DNA of 64,000 bases from Lentisalinibacter sp035655155 (GTDB lineage: Bacteria > Pseudomonadota > Gammaproteobacteria > Steroidobacterales > Woeseiaceae): the NCBI GenBank assembly GCA_035655155.1, contig DASRVH010000039.1, positions 1 to 64,000 of the forward strand. Reading direction: 5' to 3'. The translations under genes were made by a program, and so were the position numbers. The notes beneath the pieces are model-generated. The model had not been told where the DNA came from. It ran no database searches and saw only the letters and a program-made list of their open reading frames with translations. Within the stretch, counting starts at the first letter, position 1. Each line of letters opens with the position of its first letter. Below, piece by piece: positions 26,535 through 33,989 of this stretch.

Positions 26535-27419
26535 TCAGACCTGCACCAGCACGTTGTCGATCAGCCGCGCGCGACCCAGCCGGGCGGCGGCCAGCACCAC
26601 CAGTTCGTGACTGCCGGCCGAGGGGACCGCCAGGTCCTTCGCCTGGCGGATGCCCACGTAGTCCGGCGCGAAGCCGCTCTTCTCCAGCCGGGCCAGCGCG
26701 TGACCTTCCAGCGACGCGAAATCGCGCTCGCCGCTCAGAAGCGCCTCGCGCACCTCTTCCAGCACCTCATGCAGCAGAGGCGCGGTACTGCGCTCGGACT
26801 CGGTCAGGTAGCGGTTCCGGGAACTGAACGCGAGACCATCCGGCTCGCGCACCGTGGGCCCGAGCACGATGCCGATGGGCATGGAAAGATCCCGGGTCAT
26901 GCGGCGGATGATGAGGAACTGCTGGTAGTCCTTCTGGCCGAACACGGCCACCTCCGGCCCCACCATGCAGAAGAGGCGGCAGACCACGGTGGCGACGCCG
27001 TCGAAGTGACCCGGCCGGAAGCGCCCGCACAAATCCTCCGACAGGCCCGGCACGTGCAGCCGGGTGGCCGCATCCTCGCCGAAGGGGTAGACCGTCTCCG
27101 GCGAGGGCGTGAACAGGAGGTCGGTACCGGCGCTCGCAAGCAGCCGCCGGTCGTCCCCGGGCGTGCGCGGATAGTCGCCGTAGTCCTCGCCGGCACCGAA
27201 CTGGGTGGGGTTCACGAAGATGCTCGCCACCACGCGTTCGGCATACTCCCGGGCCAGGCGCACCAGACTCAGGTGGCCCTCGTGCAGATTACCCATGGTG
27301 GGCACGAAGGCGATGCGCTCGCCCGCCCGGCGCCGCTCCGCCGTCCAGGCACGGACTTCGGCCGGCGTGCTGACCTCGTGCAGCGTGCCGTCCCCTTTCC
27401 TGCGGTCTGCGGCGCTCAC
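26535..27419 (-). CDS. panC: Pantothenate synthetase
   Basis: A 294-residue enzyme that joins pantoate and beta-alanine with ATP to give pantothenate. AFVPTMGNLHEGHLSLVRLA contains the HIGH-like nucleotide site, FVNPTQFGAGEDYGDYPRT and FGQKDYQQFLIIRRM are conserved, and FSSRNRYL is the KMSKS-like loop. The start is GTG at 27419, overlapping the panB stop (GTGA). A long open extension lies within panB and is rejected. Last gene of the pcnB-folK-dNK-panB-panC run. Confidence 0.95.
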   Translation of the reverse strand: MSAADRRKGDGTLHEVSTPAEVRAWTAERRRAGERIAFVPTMGNLHEGHLSLVRLAREYAERVVASIFVNPTQFGAGEDYGDYPRTPGDDRRLLASAGTDLLFTPSPETVYPFGEDAATRLHVPGLSEDLCGRFRPGHFDGVATVVCRLFCMVGPEVAVFGQKDYQQFLIIRRMTRDLSMPIGIVLGPTVREPDGLAFSSRNRYLTESERSTAPLLHEVLEEVREALLSGERDFASLEGHALARLEKSGFAPDYVGIRQAKDLAVPSAGSHELVVLAAARLGRARLIDNVLVQV

Positions 27420-28246
27420 GAGAAACAATGCTCCGCCGCCGGGTAGCTGCGATCCTTCACCGCGGTCACGTAGGCCTTCAGCGCCTCCAGCGGCGACGGC
27501 TGGCCCGCCATGAAGTTCTTCACGAAGCGGGGCGTGCGGCCCTGGGTGATGTCGAGAATGTCGTAGAGCACCAGGATCTGGCCATCCACCTCCGGCCCCG
27601 CGCCGATGCCGATCACCGGGACTTCCACCCGTTCGCGCACGGCGGCGCCCACCTCGTTGGGCACGCACTCCAGCAGCACCAGGTCGGCGCCGACGTCCTG
27701 CAGCCGTTTCGCGGCGTCCACCATCTTCTCGGCCTCCCCCGCCTCCCTGCCCTGCACCCGGAACCCGCCGATCTTGTGCACGGACTGGGGCTTCAGCCCG
27801 AGATGGGCACAGACGGGGATATCGTGGCGGGCCAGGTGCTGCACGATCTCGATCTGGCCGGCGCCGCCTTCCAGCTTGATCATCATGGCGCCGCCCTCCT
27901 GCATGAGGCGCACCGCGTTGTCGAGCGCCTGGGCCGGATCCGTGTAGCTCATGAACGGCATGTCCGCCATCAGGAAGGCCCGCTGCAGTCCGCGGGCCAC
28001 GTTGCGGGTGTGGTAGATGATGTCGTCCACCGTCACGGGCACCGTGGTGTCGTGGCCCTGGATGACCATGCCGAGGGAGTCGCCGACGAGCACCACGTCG
28101 GTCCCCGCGGCATCCACCAGCAGGGCGTAACTCGCGTCGTAGGCCGTCAGGCAGGCGATGGGTTCGTCCTCGGACTTCATCTGCACGAGGGTGCCGACGT
28201 TGACCGGCGGCTCCGCCATGTCGCGTTGCTGAAGCTGTGTGTACAT
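27416..28246 (-). CDS. panB: 3-methyl-2-oxobutanoate hydroxymethyltransferase
   Basis: A 276-residue TIM-barrel enzyme that makes ketopantoate from alpha-ketoisovalerate and methylene-THF, the first step of pantothenate synthesis. LTAYDASYALLVDAAGTDVVLVGDSLGMV includes the Mg-binding DS, followed by TVPVTVDDIIYHTRNV and KLEGG. GIGAGPEVDGQILVLYDIL is conserved near the C-terminus. It is translationally coupled to panC. Confidence 0.96.
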   Translation of the reverse strand: MYTQLQQRDMAEPPVNVGTLVQMKSEDEPIACLTAYDASYALLVDAAGTDVVLVGDSLGMVIQGHDTTVPVTVDDIIYHTRNVARGLQRAFLMADMPFMSYTDPAQALDNAVRLMQEGGAMMIKLEGGAGQIEIVQHLARHDIPVCAHLGLKPQSVHKIGGFRVQGREAGEAEKMVDAAKRLQDVGADLVLLECVPNEVGAAVRERVEVPVIGIGAGPEVDGQILVLYDILDITQGRTPRFVKNFMAGQPSPLEALKAYVTAVKDRSYPAAEHCFS

Positions 28247-28303
28247 GTCTCTTCTTGGCGTCTGGGGATGAGGGTCGCGGTGCGACGCGCCCGGCCCGGG
28301 GCG

Positions 28304-29008
28304 TCAGGCAAAAGCGACCGGATTGGGGTTGAAGAAGTGCCGCCCGCTGCTGGTGCGACGGATCTGTTCGCACAGCAGCCGGAAATCGTCGTCATTATGG
28401 ACCGGATCGATGCCGGCCGCATTCACGATCAGCAGCGGCGCTTCGGCGTAATCGTGGAAGAACCGCGCATAGGCTTCGGCGAGCCGTTCCAGGTAACTAG
28501 GGTCCATGTCGCGCTCGTAGTCGAGGCCCCTGCGCGCGATGCGCTCCATGAGCACCTCCACCGGCGCCTGCAGGTACACGACCAGGTCCGGCGTTGGCGC
28601 ATCGATGTCGAGCCGGTCGTAGATCTGTTCGTACAGCGAGAGCTCCTCCCTGTCCAGGTTCAGCTCGGCGAACAGGCGGTCCTTCTCCAGCAGGAAATCC
28701 GCCACCAGCATCGGCCGGAACAGGTCGTCCTGGCGCAGGCCTTCCACCTGGCGGGCGCGCTGGAACAGGAAGTGCAGCTGGGTCGGCAATGCCGCCGTCC
28801 TGCCCGTGCGGTAGAAGCGCTCGAGGAACGGATTCTCCTGGGTCTCCTCCAGCAGCAGTTCGCTGCCGAAGGTTCGGGCCAGGCGCCGCGCGAGGCTGGT
28901 CTTGCCCACGCCGATGGGCCCTTCCACCACCAGGTAGCGGGGCGGCGACGAATCCTTGCCGCCCTGGCGCCGCAGCGGCGTGACTGTGCTGTTATCGGAC
29001 GGGCTCAT
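28304..29008 (-). CDS. Deoxynucleoside kinase family protein
   Basis: A 234-residue P-loop kinase of the dCK/dGK family. The P-loop is VVEGPIGVGKTSLARRLA (about residues 25-42), followed by ETQENPFLERFY, QLHFLFQRARQ, the DRE-like substrate motif in FLLEKDRLFAELNL, and the lid RIARRGLDYERDMD. It phosphorylates deoxynucleosides for salvage. The start at 29008 overlaps the folK stop (ATGA), while a longer frame begins inside folK. Its place between folK and panB is seen in several gammaproteobacteria; the physiological link with the folate and pantothenate genes is unclear. Confidence 0.9.
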   Translation of the reverse strand: MSPSDNSTVTPLRRQGGKDSSPPRYLVVEGPIGVGKTSLARRLARTFGSELLLEETQENPFLERFYRTGRTAALPTQLHFLFQRARQVEGLRQDDLFRPMLVADFLLEKDRLFAELNLDREELSLYEQIYDRLDIDAPTPDLVVYLQAPVEVLMERIARRGLDYERDMDPSYLERLAEAYARFFHDYAEAPLLIVNAAGIDPVHNDDDFRLLCEQIRRTSSGRHFFNPNPVAFA

Positions 29009-29559
29009 CCTCCGTCTTCGCCTCCTCGCTCCTCCATCCGCTGCTCCAGGCGCCCCAGACACTCGACACCCGTCCCGGCGATCCGCTGCGCCAGCGTCGC
29101 GACTCGACCGAGGCCCGGGATGACGAGATCCGGGGCCACCGACGCCAGCGGCAACAATACAAAATTTCTCTCGCCGATGCCCGGGTGCGGCAGGGTCAGA
29201 CCCGGCTCGTCGCAGACCGTCTGGCCATGGACGAGGAGGTCCAGGTCGAGGGTGCGCGGACCCCAGCGGGCGGACTCGCTGCGCCGGCGCCCGTGCGCCC
29301 GCTCGATGCCGTGCAGCGCCTGCAGCAGTTCGGACGGACCGAGTCGGGTCACCAGGCCCGCGACGGCGTTGACGAAGTCGGGCTGGTCGGCCGGACCCAT
29401 GGGAGGCGAGCGGTACAGCGGGGAGCGGGCCACCAGGCGCACCTCCGGCAATCGGCCGATCTCGTCGAAGGCGCCGCGGACCTGCTCATCGGGCGCGTCC
29501 AGGTTGCTGCCAAGCGCGACCCAGGCGGGCCGCCACACCGCCCGCCCGGCCGGCTTCAA
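29005..29559 (-). CDS. folK: 2-amino-4-hydroxy-6-hydroxymethyldihydropteridine diphosphokinase
   Basis: A folate-synthesis pyrophosphokinase that transfers diphosphate from ATP to hydroxymethyl-dihydropterin. WVALGSNLDAP at the N-terminus, SPLYRSPPMGP, QPDFVNAVAGL, GPRTLDLDLLVHG (metal-binding DLD) and HPGIGERNFVLLPLASVAPDL are all present. The TTG at 29559 overlaps the pcnB stop (TTGA) and gives 184 residues; GTG at 29538 gives 177 and is nearer the usual family start. Either fits coupling to pcnB. Confidence 0.94.
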   Translation of the reverse strand: MKPAGRAVWRPAWVALGSNLDAPDEQVRGAFDEIGRLPEVRLVARSPLYRSPPMGPADQPDFVNAVAGLVTRLGPSELLQALHGIERAHGRRRSESARWGPRTLDLDLLVHGQTVCDEPGLTLPHPGIGERNFVLLPLASVAPDLVIPGLGRVATLAQRIAGTGVECLGRLEQRMEERGGEDGG

Positions 29560-30947
29560 TCGCCCGATTCCCGGCGTTTGCGCCGGCGGGGACGCCGGCG
29601 GCGACCGCTCTTGCTGCCCTCGCCCTTGCCGCTTTCCTGGTCGCCGCCCTGGCCACTGCCCTTGCCGCCGGCTGAGGAACCGCGCACCTCGAAGGCGCCG
29701 GCCCGCTCCTCGCCGCTCATCTCCTGCACCTCGGTCCAGAAAGCGGCCACCTCCGGATCGACCTCGCCGATGCGCGAGCGCAGCAGCATGAAATCGTAGG
29801 CGGCACGGAAACGCCGATGTTCCAGGAAACTCATGGCCCGCTTGCCGCGGCGCCGCTCGAAGCGGGGCTGCAGCGCGAGCATCTCGCGCATGGGGATCGC
29901 GAAGCGCTTCGGAATGGAGATGAGCGACTGCTGCCTCGCCACCACCTCCCCGGCGGCGATGCCTAGCGCCTGCGGCTCGCCCATCTTGCGCTCCGCGAGC
30001 ATCTCCGCGGCCCGCGCCCGCACCGGCGCCCACAGGAACACCCCCAGCAGGAACATCGGCGTCACCGCCTTGCCCTCCGCCACCCGCTGGTCCGTGTTGG
30101 CCAGCGCCAGCGCGATGAACTCCCGGAACCTGGCCGCGACCGGGCCGTCCAGCTCGCGCCGCGTCTCCGGGAACAGCCGCCCGAACAGCCCGTGCTCGAG
30201 CAGCAGCTCGAAGGTGCGCCGGGCATGGCCTGCCTGGAACATCTTCACGAACTCGTCGAACAGCCGGGCCGCGGGCACGTGGCCCAGCAGCGCGCTGAGC
30301 CCGGGCATCAGTTCGGCCACCTCGTCGTGGATGGTGAAATCCAGCTTGGCGGCGAAGCGCACCGCACGGAGCATGCGCACCGGATCTTCGCGCAGCCGCT
30401 GCTCCGGGTCGCCGATCAGGCGCAGCACGCGCTCCTCGATATCCCGCGCGCCGCCAACGTAGTCCCAGATGCTGAAGTCGGCGATGTTGTAGTAGAGCGC
30501 GTTGGCCGTGAAGTCCCGCCGCCACACGTCCTCGTCGATGGCCCCGTACACGTTGTCGCGCAGGATGCGGCCGTGCTGGTCCAGCTCCACGTCCGCGCGC
30601 TCGTCGGCTTCGTCGGCGCTGGCGCGGAAAGTGGCCACCTCGATGATGTCGCGACCGAAGCGAACGTGGGCCAGGCGGAATCGCCGCCCGATCAGGCGCG
30701 AGTTGCGGAAGAGATCACGCACCTGATCCGGATCCGCGTCCGTCGCCACGTCGAAGTCCTTGGGCCTCAGACCCAGGAGAAGGTCGCGCACGGCACCGCC
30801 CACCAGGAAAGCCTGGAAGCCGGCGTCCTTCAGCCGGTACAGGACTTTCAGTGCATTCTTGGAGATGTTGGCGCGCGAGACGCTGTGGTCCGGGCGCGGT
30901 ATGATTATGGGAGGCTGGCCGGAGCCCGCCGGGGCTGGTTTCGACAA
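29556..30947 (-). CDS. pcnB: Poly(A) polymerase I
   Basis: About 463 residues. The nucleotidyltransferase head has LVGGAVRDLLLGLRPKDFDVATDA, with the two catalytic Asp residues in DFDVATDA. RFRLAHVRFGRDIIEVATFR and RDFTANALYYNIAD follow. The tail is strongly basic (about 25 residues rich in Arg and Lys), typical of PcnB rather than CCA-adding enzyme. It adds 3' A tails that mark RNA for decay. No ATG precedes the conserved region; TTG at 30947 is the best start and TTG at 30971 an alternative. The frame stays open across tRNA-Glu, which shows that the longer form is not real. Confidence 0.93.
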   Translation of the reverse strand: MSKPAPAGSGQPPIIIPRPDHSVSRANISKNALKVLYRLKDAGFQAFLVGGAVRDLLLGLRPKDFDVATDADPDQVRDLFRNSRLIGRRFRLAHVRFGRDIIEVATFRASADEADERADVELDQHGRILRDNVYGAIDEDVWRRDFTANALYYNIADFSIWDYVGGARDIEERVLRLIGDPEQRLREDPVRMLRAVRFAAKLDFTIHDEVAELMPGLSALLGHVPAARLFDEFVKMFQAGHARRTFELLLEHGLFGRLFPETRRELDGPVAARFREFIALALANTDQRVAEGKAVTPMFLLGVFLWAPVRARAAEMLAERKMGEPQALGIAAGEVVARQQSLISIPKRFAIPMREMLALQPRFERRRGKRAMSFLEHRRFRAAYDFMLLRSRIGEVDPEVAAFWTEVQEMSGEERAGAFEVRGSSAGGKGSGQGGDQESGKGEGSKSGRRRRPRRRKRRESGD

Positions 30948-30958
30948 ATAGAGTTCGC

Positions 30959-30986
30959 TTGTAACTGCCAAAGTGGCCCGTATAAT
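30959..30986 (+). promoter_or_regulatory. Promoter of tRNA-Glu
   Basis: TTGTAA (30959-30964), a 16-bp spacer and a perfect TATAAT (30981-30986) end 39 bp before the mature tRNA. This is the best sigma-70 promoter in the window, and it points at the tRNA. It also lies directly upstream of the divergent pcnB start. Confidence 0.7.
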
Positions 30987-31025
30987 AGCAGCCCCCGCAG
31001 GGTCGGGCAGGATAAAAAGAGCTGC

Positions 31026-31101
31026 GCTCCCTTCGTCTAGCGGTCCAGGACGCCGCCCTCTCACGGCGGAAACAGGGGTTCGATTCCCCTAGGGAGTGCC
31101 A
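31026..31101 (+). tRNA. tRNA-Glu (anticodon CTC)
   Basis: A complete 76-nt cloverleaf: acceptor GCTCCCT with AGGGAGT (G1-U72 pair), D arm GTCTAGCGGTCCAGGAC, anticodon stem CCGCC/GGCGG with loop CTCTCAC (anticodon CTC, reads GAG), variable AAAC, T arm AGGGG-TTCGATT-CCCCT, discriminator G and encoded CCA. The body closely matches E. coli tRNA-Glu except for the wobble base. Confidence 0.97.
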
Positions 31102-31116
31102 ACCTGCCCCCCCTCC

Positions 31117-31133
31117 GAGGCACCCGGTGCCTC
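31117..31133 (+). terminator. Hairpin after tRNA-Glu (possible terminator or processing signal)
   Basis: GAGGCA (31117-31122) pairs with TGCCTC (31128-31133) around CCCGG, 15 nt after the CCA end. There is no T-run, so this is a weak terminator candidate at best. Confidence 0.35.
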
Positions 31134-31220
31134 ACCGGTCGTGGCCTCACAGGATCAGTCGATGCGGCTCACCCACCCCGCCACGCTCCCGGAGCGACGC
31201 CTGCCTCGCGGGAGCCGCCC

Positions 31221-32591
31221 TTGAATCGGGATGACGCGAATCCGGATGACGCGAATCCGGATGACGAGAACCCGGATGACAATGGCCGGGACGCCCCCCT
31301 CCTGAAACGTCTGTTCGCACTCGAACCGCGGGAGCGGAGCGCCGTCGTCTGGTCCTTTCTCTACTTCTTCACGCTGCTCTGCAGCTACTACCTGCTGCGG
31401 CCCATCCGCGACGAGATGGCCATCCTCGGCGGCACCGAGAATATCCGTTGGCTGTTCCTGGCCACGTTCCTCTCCATGCTCGCTGTCGTGCCCCTGTTCG
31501 GCTACGTGACCGGGCGCTGGCCGCGCGCGCGCTTCCTGCCCTGGGTGAATCTGTTCTGCGCGGCCAACCTGGTCGTGTTCTACCTGGCCTTCGCCAGCGC
31601 CGGCGACAACGCCGTCTGGGTGGCACGGGCCTTCTTCGTCTGGCTGAGCGTCTTCAACCTGTTCGTGGTGTCCGTGTTCTGGAGCTTCATGGCGGACCTC
31701 TACGACCGGGACCAGGCCAAGCGGCTGTTCGGCATCGTCGCCGCCGGCGGCAGCGTGGGCGCCCTCACCGGCCCGGCGCTCACCGCGCTCCTTGTCGCGC
31801 AGATCGGCTACCAGCAGATGCTGCTCATCTCGGCCGCACTGCTCACCTTCACCGTGGTGTGCATTCTGCGGTTGCGCAGCTGGGCCCATGCCCAGCCCCG
31901 GCACGAGAGGGCGCACACGGACGAGGCGCTGGGCGGCGGCGTGCTGGAGGGAATCTCGCTGACGCTGCGCCGCCCGTATCTCACGGGCGTCTCGGCGATG
32001 ATGATGCTCGCAGTCTTCGCCGGCACCGCGCTGTACATCTTCCAGGCCCAGTTCCTCGAGCAGGCTTTCGCCGATTCCAACCAGCGCACCCGGGTGTTCG
32101 CTCTGGTGGACCTGAGCGTGAACGTGCTGGCGCTGGTGGCACAGGGGCTCGTGGTCGGCCGGGTGATGCGCCGGTTCGGGCTGGGCATCACCCTCGCGCT
32201 GCTGCCGGCCGTCAGCATCGCCGGCTTCCTCGCGCTGGCGATGACGCCGGTACTCGGCGTCGTCCTGGCCCTGCAGGTAGTGCGCCGGGCCATGAACTAC
32301 GGCATCGCCGGCCCGGCCAAGGAGGTCCTGTTCACCGTCGTCTCCCGCGCGGCCAAGTACAAGGCAAAGAACTTCATCGACACCGTCGTCTACCGGGGCG
32401 GGGACGCGCTGTCCGCCCAGATCATCGGCGGGCTGCAGGCGGCCGGCGCCGGTCTCTCCGCGATCCTCGCCATCGTCATCGGCGTCTGCGCCGCCTGGCT
32501 CGGCGTCGCGTTCGGCCTCGGGCGGGGCTACCGCACGCGTTATGATCGGCGGCTGAGGGAAGAGAGACCGATAACGGAGGCACCGACATGA
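31221..32591 (+). CDS. Npt1/Npt2-like MFS-type membrane transporter
   Basis: A 456-residue membrane protein with about 11-12 transmembrane helices. RPIRDEMAILGGTENIRWLFLATF, then SVFWSFMADLYDRDQAKRLFGIVAAGGSVGALTGP (the MFS loop motif) and FTVVSRAAKYKAKNFIDTVVYRGGD resemble free-living relatives of the Npt ATP/ADP exchangers of intracellular bacteria. The substrate of the free-living group is unknown. The start is TTG at 31221 with GGGAG 7 nt upstream. The N-terminus carries a DDxNP repeat that is probably cytosolic. The stop overlaps the start of the aldo/keto reductase (ATGA). Confidence 0.85.
   Translation: MNRDDANPDDANPDDENPDDNGRDAPLLKRLFALEPRERSAVVWSFLYFFTLLCSYYLLRPIRDEMAILGGTENIRWLFLATFLSMLAVVPLFGYVTGRWPRARFLPWVNLFCAANLVVFYLAFASAGDNAVWVARAFFVWLSVFNLFVVSVFWSFMADLYDRDQAKRLFGIVAAGGSVGALTGPALTALLVAQIGYQQMLLISAALLTFTVVCILRLRSWAHAQPRHERAHTDEALGGGVLEGISLTLRRPYLTGVSAMMMLAVFAGTALYIFQAQFLEQAFADSNQRTRVFALVDLSVNVLALVAQGLVVGRVMRRFGLGITLALLPAVSIAGFLALAMTPVLGVVLALQVVRRAMNYGIAGPAKEVLFTVVSRAAKYKAKNFIDTVVYRGGDALSAQIIGGLQAAGAGLSAILAIVIGVCAAWLGVAFGLGRGYRTRYDRRLREERPITEAPT
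31230..31274 (+). repeat. 15-bp tandem repeat encoding DDANP at the N-terminus of the Npt-like transporter
   Basis: Three in-frame copies of GATGACGCGAATCCG: the first two are identical and the third has two changes. A partial GATGAC follows. Each unit encodes Asp-Asp-Ala/Glu-Asn-Pro. The unit is a multiple of three, so slippage would change the length of the acidic N-terminus without a frameshift. Confidence 0.85.
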
Positions 32592-33511
32592 GCGAGTGGA
32601 GACTGAATCGCAGGGAGTTGATGGCCATGGGCGCCGCCGCCGGCGGCGGTCTTCTGGTCCCGGGCCTGCTGGCGGCCGACGAGCCCGTGATGCGGCGGAA
32701 GATCCCGGCCTCGGGCGAGCCGCTGCCGATCGTGGGGCTGGGCACCTCGGGCGTTTTCGATGTGGAGCCGACGGCGGAGAACCTGGCCACCCGGCGGGAG
32801 ATCGTGGAGCTGATGGTGGAGCACGGCGCCTCCGTCATCGATACCTCGCCCATGTACGGCCGGGCGGAGGACGTGGTCGGCCGCGTGGTGGAGGATCTCG
32901 GCGTGCGCGACCGGCTCTTCTTCGCCACCAAGGTATGGACCCGCGGCCGCGAGGAGGGTCTGGCGCAGATGGAGGAATCGTTCCGGTTGCTGCGCACGGA
33001 GAAGATCGACCTGATGCAGGTCCACAACCTGGTGGACACGCGCACCCAGCTCCGCAGCATCCGCGAGCTCAGGGAGGCCGGCCGCATCCGCTACTCGGGC
33101 ATCACCCATTACCGGGTGAGCGAACACGACGACCTGGCCGACGTCATCGAGGCGGAGCGTCCCGACTTCGTGCAGCTGAACTACTCCATCGTGACCCGCG
33201 CCGCCGAGGACACACTGCTGCCGCTGGCCGCGGACCGGGGCGTGGCGGTGATCGTGAACCGCGCCTTCGAGGACGGCGACCTGTTCCGCGCCGTGCGCGG
33301 CCGCGACGTCCCGGAGTGGGCCGTGGAAGCCGGCATCCAGAGCTGGGGCCAGTTCTTCCTGAAGTACGTGCTCGCCCATCCGGCGGTCACCTGCGTCATC
33401 CCGGGCACCTCGAAGCCGAGGCACATGCGGGACAACCTCGGCGCCGCCACCGGCGCGCTGCCCGACGCCGCCCTGCGCCGGCGCATGGTCTCGTTCATAG
33501 AGTCGCTGTGA
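32588..33511 (+). CDS. Aldo/keto reductase with Tat-type signal
   Basis: A 307-residue AKR. The N-terminus LNRRELMAMGAAAGGGLLVPGLLAAD has a twin-arginine followed by a hydrophobic stretch and an A-x-A site, so export by Tat is likely. The catalytic tetrad is visible: Asp in DTSPMYG, Tyr in the same motif, Lys in FATKVW and His in MQVHNL. The C-terminal half has VTCVIPGTSKPRHMRDNLGA. It reduces carbonyls with NAD(P)H in the cytoplasmic members; exported members have no well-defined reaction. The start overlaps the transporter stop, and the stop overlaps the RDD gene start. Confidence 0.9.
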   Translation: MSEWRLNRRELMAMGAAAGGGLLVPGLLAADEPVMRRKIPASGEPLPIVGLGTSGVFDVEPTAENLATRREIVELMVEHGASVIDTSPMYGRAEDVVGRVVEDLGVRDRLFFATKVWTRGREEGLAQMEESFRLLRTEKIDLMQVHNLVDTRTQLRSIRELREAGRIRYSGITHYRVSEHDDLADVIEAERPDFVQLNYSIVTRAAEDTLLPLAADRGVAVIVNRAFEDGDLFRAVRGRDVPEWAVEAGIQSWGQFFLKYVLAHPAVTCVIPGTSKPRHMRDNLGAATGALPDAALRRRMVSFIESL

Positions 33512-33948
33512 CGCGTGCCGTACCGGCCGGCGACGAGCCCGTCGGCCTGCTCCTGCGCCTCGCCGGGATTCTCTACGACGGCCTGCTCGTGCTGGCCCTG
33601 GTCTTCCTCGGCACCCTGCCGCTGGTCGTTATGAACGCGGGCGAGGCGATACCCGCCCATACGCCCTGGTATCGGCTCTGGCTGCTGGCCATCGTCGCCG
33701 GCTATTTCGTCTTCTTCTGGGTGCGGGGCGCGGAGACGCTGGGCATGAAATCCTGGCGCATCATGATCGTAAGCCGCGACGGCGGGCCCGTGACCGTGCG
33801 TCGCGCGATGCTGCGCGCCGCCGCCTCCGTGCTGTCCTGGCTGCCCTGCGGCGCCGGCTTCCTCTGGTCGCTGGTCGACAGCGACGGCCTCGCCTGGCAC
33901 GACCGCCTCTCGGGCACGAAGCTGGTGCGTTCGGCGAAACGCCGCTAG
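33508..33948 (+). CDS. RDD family membrane protein
   Basis: A 146-residue protein with three hydrophobic segments (about 17-40, 52-70, 95-118). LLLRLAGILYDGLLV is the Arg...Asp start, ETLGMKSWRIMIVSRDGGPVTVRRAMLR the central motif, and DSDGLAWHDRLSGTKLV the DD end of the RDD family. The GTG start overlaps the aldo/keto reductase stop (GTGA at 33508-33511). RDD proteins often lie next to lptG; some members are Na+ or Li+/H+ antiporters, but most are untested. Confidence 0.9.
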   Translation: MTRAVPAGDEPVGLLLRLAGILYDGLLVLALVFLGTLPLVVMNAGEAIPAHTPWYRLWLLAIVAGYFVFFWVRGAETLGMKSWRIMIVSRDGGPVTVRRAMLRAAASVLSWLPCGAGFLWSLVDSDGLAWHDRLSGTKLVRSAKRR

Positions 33949-33960
33949 AGCGTGGCAAAA

Positions 33961-33982
33961 GCGCGGCCAGAGCGCGGCCAGA
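33961..33982. repeat. 11-bp direct repeat between the RDD and lptG genes
   Basis: GCGCGGCCAGA occurs twice back to back in the 41-bp gap between two convergent stop codons, with a third partial copy. It may add secondary structure to both mRNA ends. No U-tract, so not a clear terminator. Confidence 0.5.
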
Positions 33983-33989
33983 GCGCGCC

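Noticed and set aside
30948..31064. Upstream extension of the pcnB frame to an ATG at 31064
   Set aside because: It would run through tRNA-Glu and its promoter on the other strand; PcnB homology begins well after this point.
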